64,000 nucleotides of DNA from Eutypa lata. Taxonomy: Eukaryota > Ascomycota > Sordariomycetes > Xylariales > Diatrypaceae. The position numbers and the translations under genes are program-made. The DNA is taken from the NCBI GenBank assembly GCA_022661535.1, contig JAKULF010000010.1:806001-870000 (forward strand), read 5' to 3'. Shown piece after piece: positions 12,281 to 22,941 of the stretch; position 1 is the first letter of the stretch; every line of letters begins with the position of its first letter. The notes beneath the pieces were generated by a model. It had not been told where the DNA came from. It did no database searches and was given only the letters and a program-made list of their open reading frames with translations.

Positions 12281-14067
12281 ATGGGTAAGCATTTTATCTT
12301 CAGGTTATTAGCCCGATTGCCATTCCTACTTCCTAATATACGTAATAAGGTGTACAAGTTCACCCTGAAATGATGCTAACAGTGAAGTTCAGCCCAGCAG
12401 TATGACTTGCAAGAATTTGTGATGCGACATTCCCAACGCGGCGGGAAAACAAACTTTTATCCGGGAAATGACTATTACCATCTAGCAAGTTTCCTTCAGC
12501 AGCATATGCCCAATAGGATACAAACGTCTTGGAATGGTCCACTAGAGCCGTTTGTCGTGTTGTACTACCTTTACACGACCGAGACGCCCTCAACAAAGTT
12601 TGACTCTGATTCACAGGGACTTCAAACTTTTAGACAACATCAGCGGGTAGGAATGGAGCACCCGCAGCTTGTCTTCCTGCGAGGGTTTCCAAGTCCAGAG
12701 TGGCTGCAGGCTGTGTTTGTGATGTATGGCGTAGACCCCGCCCTTTACCACAGGCACTTCTACTTCACAACATTGTCAGTTGGAGAGAGTGGAAACCATT
12801 ACACCATCCCCCTTCTTCCATCGTTCTCCAACATGATTTTTGGCCTTAATATCATAACGATTTGCTCAGATGACACGGAAAATCCGTCTGCCTTGGCAGA
12901 GGACATTGAAAATCTGCGTCGAGAAGCCTCTGAGAACTTGAGGAGGTACCATTTAGATCTAACAACTAACTCGGCGGTGGGAGACTCTATTGTGAGACAA
13001 TTTTCAGTTCTTAGCCGGAGGTTCAGAGTAGTGGAACAAACTGTCTCCATTGGCATACACAAAACGTCAGATTCCTGGAACGGTGAGATAGCTTCATTCA
13101 AAACAACATACCACGAAATTCTCGGAGATAAAACTGATGGTAGAAATGCTACTAGCAATCGTCTGGATGGACAATGCCCGCGACTTGAGCAGAAGTTTCC
13201 CTGGCCCGTGGTGTCCCCAAAACAGGATGAGGGCGTGGACAACATACATGTTCCCCATAATCCAGCATCGAGAGTACCTCGCTCTATCGAACACATCTCC
13301 CAATACCGAAGTCTCTTCCTCTCCAGAGCCTACACAGTCATGGGAAGCCAACCAGAACGCATGCCTCCTTCCATTTCAATATGGGCAGTTCTTAAACAAG
13401 AGCACAATGGCAGACGACGCTTTATATGCTTTAAGCGATGTGTTTAGGCTATCAGCTACTTCTGAAGGGCAGTTCCTGAACCTCGTCCATGAACAAATCG
13501 AACATGAGCTAGAAGTGTCGAGGCATGCAAATCCTACAAACGCATCCATGCTAAACCTTCGGTACCTACGGGGGATCCTAGAAAACCACATCACGAAGCT
13601 CACAGAAATAGTTCTATTTTTAAAGAACCACGATCAAATCCCCTGGCCTCGGCCTCCCCCCGAATCATCAGAGCGTGTCGAAGCTGATAGGATGCAAAAT
13701 ACTTTGCTAAATGACTTCTCCCATCTTCACCGACGATTGGAAAGGCTGTCGAGAAGCTGCCATGAAGGAATGCAATCCCTCGCTAATAGTGCCGCATTTC
13801 AGGAGTCTGCGAAGGCTGTAGCCAACGCAACGCGTGTCGAGTGCCTAACATTACTTGCAACGATATTTGTGCCATTGAGCTTCACTTCATCGGCGTTTGG
13901 CATGAATTTCTCGGTTTTCGGGCAAGGGGCTCAGTCTATGGGTCTTTTTCCCCGCCGCTGCAGCAGTCATGGGGATTTCATATCTCATATGGTGCAATGC
14001 TATACCGCGTATCGTTAATAAGACAAAGACATTGTGGCAATCACACAGAGGCTTAGTATCATACTGA
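12281..14067 (+). pseudogene. CorA-like Mg2+ transporter family gene, frameshifted in last helix
   Basis: Exon 1 is only ATGG (12281-12284), then intron 12285-12392 (GTAAGC, GCTAAC branch site), exon 2 12393-13082, intron 13083-13143 (GTGAGA, CTGAT branch) and exon 3 from 13144. The joined frame starts MAQQYDLQEFVMRH. Its latter part matches the fungal CorA-like family: a long helical region (HEQIEHELEVSR onward), then LTLLATIFVPLSFTSSAFGMNF, the first membrane helix with the GMN motif. After GQGAQSM the frame leads to a non-family tail and a stop at 14018 (522 aa). One base over, from about 13942, the DNA encodes VFFPAAAAVMGISYLIW and a basic end with stop at 14067, exactly the expected second helix. 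No intron of fitting length was found, so this is a 1-base insertion, 2-base deletion or sequence error. Function as ion channel would be lost if real. Confidence 0.65.
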
Positions 14068-14313
14068 TTTCTATTCAAATGTTTAGTCCTTGTACTGGTA
14101 GACGATGATCACACAACTCTGATCATCACGGGCTGCGTTCCAGGAAAGGAAAGGCGATGGAAAGAAGCATGGAAACGGGATGAAAGAAGGGTCTGAAGGA
14201 GAAGGAAAATAGACACTTGGAGACATAATTTGATTGTCATTAATTATAAGTCCAATACTACTTCCAGTTAAGCAAACTTAGCGCTGTTTCTGCAAGCGAG
14301 ATAATACACCACG

Positions 14314-16621
14314 TCATATCTTGAATATGGATTGACCTGTGGCAACCTCCACGGGTTTCTTTCCTTCTTTCAGGACGCCATGCACAAGGTCGATGAGATC
14401 GAAATCAGTGCCTAGATTGTCATGTTAGCGAGGTAACAAAGTTGACCAAGAGTTCCATTGGAGAATACCCGGAGCTGAAACTACTAATACGCTAATAGGT
14501 AAGGGTTCGTCTCGATGAGTTACCTCTGAACGGTAGGATATTTCGCCAACTGAATGAATGACTGTCAATAATGCCAGATATCACTAGGCTTACTAAATAG
14601 TTTCGATTACTCACTCGGGGCAGTAACCTCTGCGGCTCCAGCAATTGGGGATAAGTACAGGTAGCCACTTCTTGTATGTGTAAATACGCCCCCATCCTTC
14701 ATCACGCTCTCGTGGTGTCACTTTCTCTGCGAGATCCCTATTTTATATTCAATACTAGACGACCATTAGTGCGGGCATTATTCTGGATACTGTGTTCTTA
14801 CCATCGCCAACGCAAAGCCCGATGAAAGAAGGGTGTTTTGTTGAACCTTTCTTTGTACCCATCGACGAAGGGCTTCAAAATGGCACAAGTATCTTTGTAG
14901 TACGGCAACGTTCCCGCCTTGTTGGTGTTAGAAATTAGTTCAAACGTGGTGATGGAAATCTTACTGTCTCCAGGTAATCAGACAATTCTACTCCTCGCAC
15001 GGATTCGGGGGCGCTATCGCGCCACATGCTTGCCAGTGAGATGTCTGTTGTTTTGACCCCGAGGTACCTCTCTAGATCTTCGATGAAGGACGTCATGAGC
15101 TGCATCTGAGACTAATTTGGGGTAGGTAAATAGTCCGTTGGGTAGAGAATCTTGGGTGGGTCCTGGTTGGATAAACCCCATCAGAATCTCAGCTGCTTCA
15201 TTTTGAAGGGTGCACTCACCTTGATGAAGTTTTCGGGCTTTCCAAGCCTAGCAGAGTCTCCATACCACAAGCTGGCAAATTCTCGAAAGCGCGATATATC
15301 CCGCCCAAAGAAGGTGGGAACATCAAAGAAACTCTCTAGTAAGCAAGTAACCTATCCTTAGAGACATACGTATAGCTTACGGGCAGAAGGATGCGACACC
15401 ACGAGTGTCTAGGACCCCAGTTGTCGGTCGAATAGCAAAATATCCCATCCAATAAGCGGGCTTCCTGCAACTACCATTGGCTAGATATAAGATCGGGACA
15501 TTAGAGTGTATGGTTTTATGTGTAGATGAAATGATAGGGGACTGACTGTCTGAACCAAGTGTGAAGTCGATCCATGGAATGCGGCCAAAGCCACACAGCT
15601 CCTGGTACTGCTTCCAGATGGAGTCTGATACCGATCTCCTCTTGGATTGAATGGTGCGAGAAACTCCACGCACTCCATGCTTTCCTCACGGACCACCATC
15701 GCATTGAGATGAGTCTTGCCAACAATGATGGCCCCCAGGTCCTGGAGTCGCTTTAGACACGGAGCAGTCTCCGACTTCGGAGCATGGTACTCAATCCATG
15801 CACGATTGCAAAGAGATGTTTTGAAACCCTCAATATCAAATATGTCTTCCACAGCAACCCTGACACCAAGGAGAGGTTTATCAGCCCTTTTCTGTGAATT
15901 GGTATACGATCTTGAAGGTACAACAACTCGAAGCTGGTTTGCCGTCAGGGTGTTGTCGAGTTCAACAAGGGGTCTATAGCTTCCAAGACAGTATTAGACA
16001 AGAAGTATCATAATCCTGGAAAACGAATGTCAGGCATACCCTCTGTTTCTGCTGTTACCAGATGGCTTGAGGGTGAGCATCATAGCCAAGTTGTCATCGT
16101 TATAAACTCTCCACGGCTCGTAAACCTTGTCTTGCAGTACTAAATAGGGTCCGGGAGCGTATCCATCATCTTCAACGGCCTGCTTCACAAACCTCCATTC
16201 TTTAGTATGCCAAGCAGTTAGCAGAGAAATAGCAGACGACTTAAGTCCGACGTCAGCTTCATCACATCCATAGAATATAACTGTGTGAAGGAAAACTGGC
16301 TGAAAGATGTCGTCGGGGTCGAGATAAAGGGAACGAAAGGTCTGCAGATAAGAATCGGTAATGATATCGCCGCGGCACACGGGAAACACCGTAAACGGTC
16401 TTTGTTTCTCATTGACCAAGCTCGTCTCTATTGGACTACTGGACCCCTAACAGAAGATATATCAGCTTCGTGCCACATAATAGGGACGGTATGATATGGC
16501 GGCGCACCTGATCAACTAATAGATAGGGTACATCATTAATCCGCAGTACCAACTCTTCTTCAATTTGAACCGTGAGATTAGATCCCGCGCCTTTGGGAGT
16601 CGCAGACCCGTTCGCCTCCAT
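14314..16621 (-). pseudogene. Amidase-signature (Arp1-like) pseudogene
   Basis: Conceptual exons on the minus strand recover an amidase of the fungal Arp1-like type: MEANGSATPK with RINDVPYLLVD (16508-16621), exon 16040-16446, exon 15547-15979, exon 15381-15480 and several more down to a TGA at 14314 after GQSIFKI. Damage is plain. The catalytic Lys expected in the VAVKDIFD motif is Glu (codon 15847-15849). The nucleophile loop reads SGSSTRSC where SGSSSGSC is expected. A missing base near 15575-15577 breaks AAF|PWIDF. Another frame defect sits near 15336. A TAG at 15112-15114 interrupts YPTDYLPTPN/SQMQLM. Many exons remain readable (WIDFTLGSD, RKPAYW, FAIRPTTGVLD, PFFHRALRWRW), so decay is fairly recent. 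Intact relatives hydrolyse amides, but this copy cannot be active. Confidence 0.88.
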
Positions 16622-18134
16622 GACAAGGAAAGCTCTTTATTTCTGGACGGATCAAGACAGCAGCGGTAGAATAAAGTAACCAAATGCGCCCCTGTGATAG
16701 ACGTGGATAAAATTATGGTAGTAAATTGATAGTGTGATCTATTGTCCACAACCCAAGAGACTATAGAACTTGTAGAGACCATATTTTGCTTTGGGCAATG
16801 GAGTACACTCGTCAGACTCCAGCTAGCTTAGGGCGTGTTCGGGAACAAAAACAAATTGAAGTTTTTACCTATGGCTCGTATTGAACAACTTGCATAATTC
16901 ATACCCGTGGAGTATGTACTTGAAGTATATTTAACATTCCACGGACCGTCGTTAAATCGTTAAATTCCTTGTCGTCGATATACCTAATAGATAAGCATTC
17001 CGACTTTAAATACTTATGGGATGACGTTTAGCTACGACCAACAATGTTTGCGTATTGAATATAAAATGTACCTTTTAGGTAGGACAAGTTATTAAGCAAG
17101 CCGTTATTTTTATTCTTGAACACGCCTTCAGACATGATTCAGAACGCCTTAGCTTGTTTGTTATGGTTACCAGACATTGTAGATGGCCACTAGTGCCAAG
17201 TAGGGTCCCATTTCGGGGGTACAACACACAGGCATCCAGCCATTTCCATATCTAATTATCAACGAAAAGAATGCCAATAATAGCCATCTGTTTATAAAAC
17301 AAGGCGACATACGAAGCCGATGAAGCAGGCTGGAAGCGGGGCAAAAGAGAATGAACGACCTTGTATCTATTGAATTGATATGTTAGACCTGATGACGTTT
17401 GTTGAAAGTGATTGATGATTCGTTTGCTACTACCCAGTCAACAGGTGAGAATGCATCCATCCTGGCTGTAATCGAATATCAACCAAGTCTGCGAGCATCG
17501 GAGCCGGAAGGGAACGGGTGTGTGTTGACAATCCAATGGTCACTTTTTCATTTACATAGATTACCCCTGCCTTGGCGGAGGTAATTAAAACATGCCAAGG
17601 CAGCGATTATTTGAGCAGGGCAGAGCAGAGCCGCATTCTCGCTGGGAAAGGGGAAAAGCAGGGAAGTCCTACAAATCATCCAAGCCAGTAATGTTAGCCG
17701 TAGGCGGGATAAATTGCATAGATTGACGCCAGAGGATATTGGGGAAGTAAGCACTGGTACAAGAACCACGTTGCTCGCACGTCATTCTTAAAGGGGAAAC
17801 ATCTCCTAGAGATGGGAGATGAAGGACAGGGGCGTCAATGGATTGAAAGAGCTGAGGCTTTGAGGAAGGAGATGGTGGGAGATAATGAGATGACAAACAA
17901 GGAACAGGGACAGCCAAGTGAAAGGGATTATGATGAGCTTGTGGTTTTCTGGTCTAGGTAAATGTTGGAGTCATTCTTTACTTGAAAAAATGGAATTCTG
18001 TATGCTGCTCACCATATGTTAAGTTGGTACTATGTACAAGAAGTTGAGCAGAAAGCATAATCCTTAAATACTTGGTAAAAGACGCCACTACTACCCTACG
18101 CTAACATTCCCATCTAAACCTATCCCATGCCACC
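16622..18134. other. Intergenic, 1.5 kb
   Basis: It lies between the amidase pseudogene and the 3' end of the first 12-Cys protein gene. I see only short overlapping frames without domains and no RNA gene. Confidence 0.45.
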
Positions 18135-19874
18135 TTACCGCCTCCCAGTAGGCGGCGCCGCAAAAACAGTATTAATCTGGGACGTCTCGACGGGACTAGA
18201 ACTACCATTTCCATTTCCATTCCCACTGATCCTCCTCCCCTTCCCCGCCACAACCAACGTAGCCTTACCGAAAGCGCCAGCGAGGTTCGGTCTACCAGGT
18301 CCTCCACGTTGATTGTGTTGTTGTTGTTGTTGTTGTTGTTGCGACGGCACGTCCCAAGCGGGCGTTGTTCTCTGGTCCCACGCTCGGCTCAACAGGGGAC
18401 TAGCCGTCGAGCCGGAGGTGGGTGAGGCGTACGTGCTCTCGGGGGTGGACACTACCGCTTGTTGTTGCTGGTGATGTGAATAGGACGATGACCCCCCTGC
18501 AGCGTATTCCGCCGGGTTGTAAGGCTTCAGCTGCGGCATCAGGAGCTGCGTCGTGCTGCGCGCGCTAACGGTGCTGGGCGGCGCGATGTCGTCATCGGGA
18601 GAGAACGGGGCTCCCGCGGATTTAGGCGACACCGCGTAATGAACGTTGCCCGGAAATGTGGGAGCCGCGGTGGTCGTTGTGATGTTGTGTAGGGCTCGAT
18701 CTGTGTTGTCTCGGTCTAAGTACGAAGACTTGTTGTCCGAGACAGGGTTCTGTATCGGCCACATGGAGCCGGGCGACAAGGGCGGTGAAACGGGTGAGAC
18801 CGAGTAAGGTCTAAATGAAGCGTAGGGGCCGGGATACACCTTTTCCGCATCGAGGGTAGGTTCCGTGATTGATCGGTGGAATTCAGGTGATCGCGGCGTC
18901 ACGTGCGTCTGGCAACGGAAGGACAGCGGGGAGGCAGGACAATCGCGACCTAGCTCGGGTCCGAGAGCAGAGGACCTATTGCCCTCGAGGCGGAGGCGTC
19001 TGTTGCGTCTCTTGCGGCAGCACACGAACAAGATACCAGCTATGATAAGCACGATGACTATGGCGCCCACAACTATGCCTATAATTGTACCCATCGGTAC
19101 GGCAGCTTGATCGTCGTCAGAGGCTTCCGTCGCAGGATCCTCCGCGCCAATGCGAGTAGTTGAGAAGACGGTGTCATTGAGTCCAACTAATGTTCCAGTA
19201 GGCGGTTGCTGTTTGCAGCCTGCATCGAGGGCAACAACATCTACCGGCTGTGTTAGAATCTCGTAAAACTAAAAGGTGGAGTTAAAAGGGGCGTACAATT
19301 AGCGAGGAAGTCCTGGTCGTCGGAAGCGGCCACGCAGGCCAGGCATTTCTCGACCGCGGAGCCGCCCATGGCCCCACCATCGGCCGAGCAAAAGGAGTAA
19401 TCGAGCTTATCACCCTTAAGGTGGTCGTCCGTCAGGGCGGCCTGCAGCTCCCCACAGGCCGTCTCTGTGGAGCAAGGGGTGGATGCAACATCTTTGGCGT
19501 CGGGAAAACCAAACACACAGTAGTCAAACGTGTATCTAAGATTATCTGTGGCTCTGTTAGACTTGGTGCGTGAGAGCCACGATGTGAGTTGACTTACATA
19601 AGAACCAGAGTTGGTCATTCTCGTCGTCTTGGGAAAACGTGCTGTCCTGGAGACAGCTAATGCACCTCTGGAACTTCTGTCCAGTGGGTGAACTCGTGTA
19701 CTCGGAGTCGTAGCATGTTATATCATTATTGTCGGTGGTGGATGAGTTAGGATCTGAGAAGTCGAGATCGTTTGAATCGACGCAGAAAGAAGCACAAAGA
19801 GAATTTGGTGTGACCTGCAAGGCTGTAGTGTGCCACGCGAGAGTGAGAGTAAAAAGAAATAATCGAGAGGCCAT
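18135..19874 (-). CDS. Single-pass membrane protein with 12-Cys ectodomain (paralogue A)
   Basis: Exons 19598-19874, 19297-19545 and 18135-19240 give 543 aa. A signal peptide (MASRLFLFTLTLAWHTTALQ) leads into an ectodomain with 12 cysteines, including two CxxC pairs (CISC and CLAC), ending near AGC. A Thr/Asp/Ala-rich stalk, one membrane helix (about TIIGIVVGAIVIVLIIAGIL) and a CCRKRRNRRLR stop-transfer follow. The cytoplasmic tail of over 250 aa is Ser/Pro-rich with a poly-Gln run (CAG-type repeat, 18313-18343). Introns 19546-19597 and 19241-19296 split Tyr codons at WFL-Y-NLRY and LAN-Y-VVAL, the same positions as in the paralogues at 31-30 kb and 45 kb. Such fungal proteins often carry the uninformative database name LPXTG-domain protein. 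I infer a cell-surface sensor or wall-anchored role; no enzymatic motif is seen. Confidence 0.85.
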
Positions 19875-21879
19875 CTCGTCTGGGTATCTAATTGTCGACT
19901 GGAAGTGGGGATTTGGTATAGAGTAGATAGATAGGCGTTGAAACGTCGATATTAAAGATTGGATAGAGTCGGTTGTATTACAATGTTATTAGTTAAGAAG
20001 TAATCATTAAAGCCACCAGCCAGCTGGATGTAAAGAGAGAGATGGAGAGCTACGCTCTGGGTATGAAATGAAAGTCAACGACTCTGATGAGACGAAACAC
20101 TAAAGATAGGTCAATAGTTTGAACAGTTTAAAGAAACATAAAAGACGTGCTCGATGTTCGGGGCTGTGAAAATGATATTATAGTCTTCGGGGGTGGCTTC
20201 ACTGTACCTTAAACCCCACTCTATAAGATGCCGACTAAAGTAGATCTCAGGGGACTTGCGATTGGGTACCGCGCTACATTCCCCGTCACAATGGAGATTC
20301 GTCCATGAAGACGTACAGAAACGCATGTGTTTTCCGGGGTGAGGGTAGTATCACAGACACTAACATTATCCTGCCGCTGAGACTATTGATGCATATTCTG
20401 CATATTCTCCAAGGCACGCACCAAATAGTGCATGGGTTACCAGAACGGGCAGTGAACATGGCAGAAAGGGGATTGGTGCAAGCGGGCATACATAAACACT
20501 CGGCCAATCAGAGAGTCCCGGGCCGATGCCATCATCTTCAAGCGCTGCCGATTTGACCAATTCGAGGGGCGAAGCGGTTCCTGACTGGTCGCTCATTAGG
20601 TCGCCGGCGGCAATCGACCACCAGATCCATTAGCCAGTAGACCGAACTCATGGTTCGAGCAGCTTAGACCCGTCGGGTTGTATGAACCAATGAAATACAG
20701 AATACTACGACCGGAGGATTCCAAAACAGCTGTTCAATATTCTCACAGACTTCACTCGTTCAAACAATCGAAGTATATCATTTCCAGAACTTCCACTATA
20801 ATAATATGATACGGCGAAGTCCGATGTGGGTGTTGAATTGCCCTTGTCCTACCATTGACGCGTACCTACCTAGGTCAAACCAGGAACACAGGAGAAAATA
20901 GCAATGTTAGGGCGTAAGGTGAACGAACTAGCAGGCTAAAGCTCAACCGAGGTGGGCGTTGGTACACCCACGATCAACGTATGCAATGTCGAACATTAGA
21001 ACTGAAGCAGGATGCCAATTCCGGCCCTAAGGTATTAAGGTGGGAGTATGCGATGCTAACGGTGATGGAGAAGGCAGATGTGACGGTGATGGGATTAATG
21101 CAGCTCACACCTGCAGGCACAGATGTCGGCTCGGCGCTTATTTTTAGCCTTAAGGGTGTGTGACCACACTCACTGCCACAGGAAAAATGTGCACTAGTTA
21201 AGCCAACATCGTCTGCCCCCTACACCTCCAGAGGCTCTTCAGCGCTCCAACCATCATCAGCACAAGAACAGCCAAGAACATCTTTCGCGCCGATGCATCG
21301 TCAGTTGCGACGTCGTCTGCAAGCTCTCTAGTTACATCTTTTTACATACGTACCGGATTCCGCCGATCATCTTACTTCATGGCTTGCTTGCTTACTGTCC
21401 GGTCTAGTCCACAAATTCCCTAGCTATTCGGGTAGAGTCCTTCTCCTTGGAGAAATGCCGTGCTAGACGGGTGCGCTGGGATACTGTTCAAATGAGCTTA
21501 TCTCACGAGCAAAAAAACACAAGGGGAACCACAGCGTGGTAGAACATGCTCTCAATATAGTAAAATAAATTAGCTAAAAGCTTGCCTTCTATTAAATCAT
21601 TAATAATCGCATAAAACCACCCACGCATAATTATCAATTCGACATAGGCTCTCTTTTTTTTTTCCTTGCCGCTCAAAAAGCATGCCCTTAATCCCGAACC
21701 CCTAACACCATGCTATCTCTAAGCTTTGTATTGTACTATGCAGAAACGAACTCTACTAGACATCCCCGGCGAACTAACCTTACAACCATACCCCCTCCAT
21801 TATTCATTAACAGGTAAGCGCACGTGTCCAAGGATATTTTAAAATCGCAGCAGAGAAGAGAGAAGAAAAAAAAAAGCTT
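19875..21879. other. Intergenic, 2 kb
   Basis: No convincing gene. On the minus strand 20596 to about 20230 a small frame could be spliced (MSDQSGTASPLELV... then SQRQDNVSVCD...), but the intron lacks a clear branch site and the protein is unrecognised, so it is not called. Confidence 0.4.
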
Positions 21880-22941
21880 CTATTCCTCAAGCGTAACGAC
21901 GTCGTCCTGGTCGACATTAAGAACCGAAACGTGCATGCACCTCCCCTGGGGACAATCGGCGTGGAACACGAGCGCCGAGCCGTCCGCGGCGGCGGCCGCC
22001 CCGCCGGGAGCAGCCAGCCCGAGGCGATCCCCAGACTTCATCATGGCCTGCTTGGCGCGGACGTAAGGGCCGGTGACCTCGCTCGCGATGGCGTAGTTGG
22101 TCCGGTAGGACGCGTCGTTGAAGCAGCCGCTGCTGTAGAACAGGACGTAGCGACCGTCGCGCATGCGCAAGAGGCTGGGCGCCTCGACGAGCGGGCCGTC
22201 GTCCTCGGTACGGTCGAGGATCGGCGTCGGGCCGCCCAGACGCGTCACGCCGTCGGCCTCCACCTCCTGCAGCATGATGGGCGTCGGGTGAACAGGCGCG
22301 TCGACATTGCCGCAGGACCCGCCGCTGCCCAGGCTGTTCCCGTCGACCTTGTACACCACGTAGCGCTTGCCGGTCTTGCCGTCCCGGAACCCCGAGGCGT
22401 CGATGGCGCCCCCCGCCGTCACGTTGGCCGCGAATGGCTTCCCCGGCGACGGCGTGTAGGGGCCCAGGACCGAGTCGGCCGTCGCCGTCCCGATGCCGTG
22501 GAACCGGCTATAATCGCCATCGAGCTGCGCGCTGTAGTACATGACGTAAGACCCGTCGTCGACGCGGTCGACAGCCGGCGCCCAGGTGTATTTCCCCGTG
22601 GCCCACGAAGGCGACGTCGGGAGCAGGTCGTCGTGGTCGAGGAGCTCCCAGGGGCCGAGCACCGCGGGCGCTCGCGCTACCTGCACGGTTTTTCCGTTGC
22701 CTTCGGTCGCGAAGGCGTACCATTGTCCGTCGGTATCCTGGAATATGGAGGGGTCTGCGAAATTCGAGTTGAAGGCGGGGACGGCGGCTGATCGCCTCCC
22801 GTGCACTATTTCTGTTCTGGCGGTGGAAGGATGCCGCTGCTGAGCTGCATGATGTGATGCGATGGGGACTCCGGAGACGAGGTGGTATCCTAGGACGGAT
22901 AGAAGGAGGGTCGATAGAAGGGTTGATATTGAGTGCGCCAT
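21880..22941 (-). CDS. Secreted glycoside hydrolase family 43 enzyme
   Basis: An intronless gene of 353 aa. A signal peptide (residues about 1-24) is followed by a basic RR at 49-50, a possible Kex2-type processing site, and a five-bladed-propeller GH43 catalytic domain. The three acidic residues are visible in order: Asp63 in FADPSIF (general base), Asp181 in GGAIDASGF (pKa modulator) and Glu253 in LVEAPSLL (general acid). TWAPAVD and YVMYYSAQ are further family landmarks. GH43 enzymes are inverting arabinofuranosidases, xylosidases or arabinanases acting on plant hemicellulose or pectin; the exact substrate cannot be told. Composition is GC-rich relative to flanks, so long antisense frames here are shadows. 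The gene stands alone, with a TATA-like element just upstream. Confidence 0.9.
   Translation of the reverse strand: MAHSISTLLSTLLLSVLGYHLVSGVPIASHHAAQQRHPSTARTEIVHGRRSAAVPAFNSNFADPSIFQDTDGQWYAFATEGNGKTVQVARAPAVLGPWELLDHDDLLPTSPSWATGKYTWAPAVDRVDDGSYVMYYSAQLDGDYSRFHGIGTATADSVLGPYTPSPGKPFAANVTAGGAIDASGFRDGKTGKRYVVYKVDGNSLGSGGSCGNVDAPVHPTPIMLQEVEADGVTRLGGPTPILDRTEDDGPLVEAPSLLRMRDGRYVLFYSSGCFNDASYRTNYAIASEVTGPYVRAKQAMMKSGDRLGLAAPGGAAAAADGSALVFHADCPQGRCMHVSVLNVDQDDVVTLEE

Noticed and set aside
20111..20596. Possible two-exon minus-strand gene (MSDQSGTASPLELV...)
   Set aside because: The assumed intron has a poor branch site, the product is unrecognised and competing frames exist on both strands.
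21931..22791. A 286-codon frame antisense to the GH43 gene
   Set aside because: Arg/Val-rich composition typical of an antisense shadow in GC-rich coding DNA; the minus-strand frame has the full GH43 active site.
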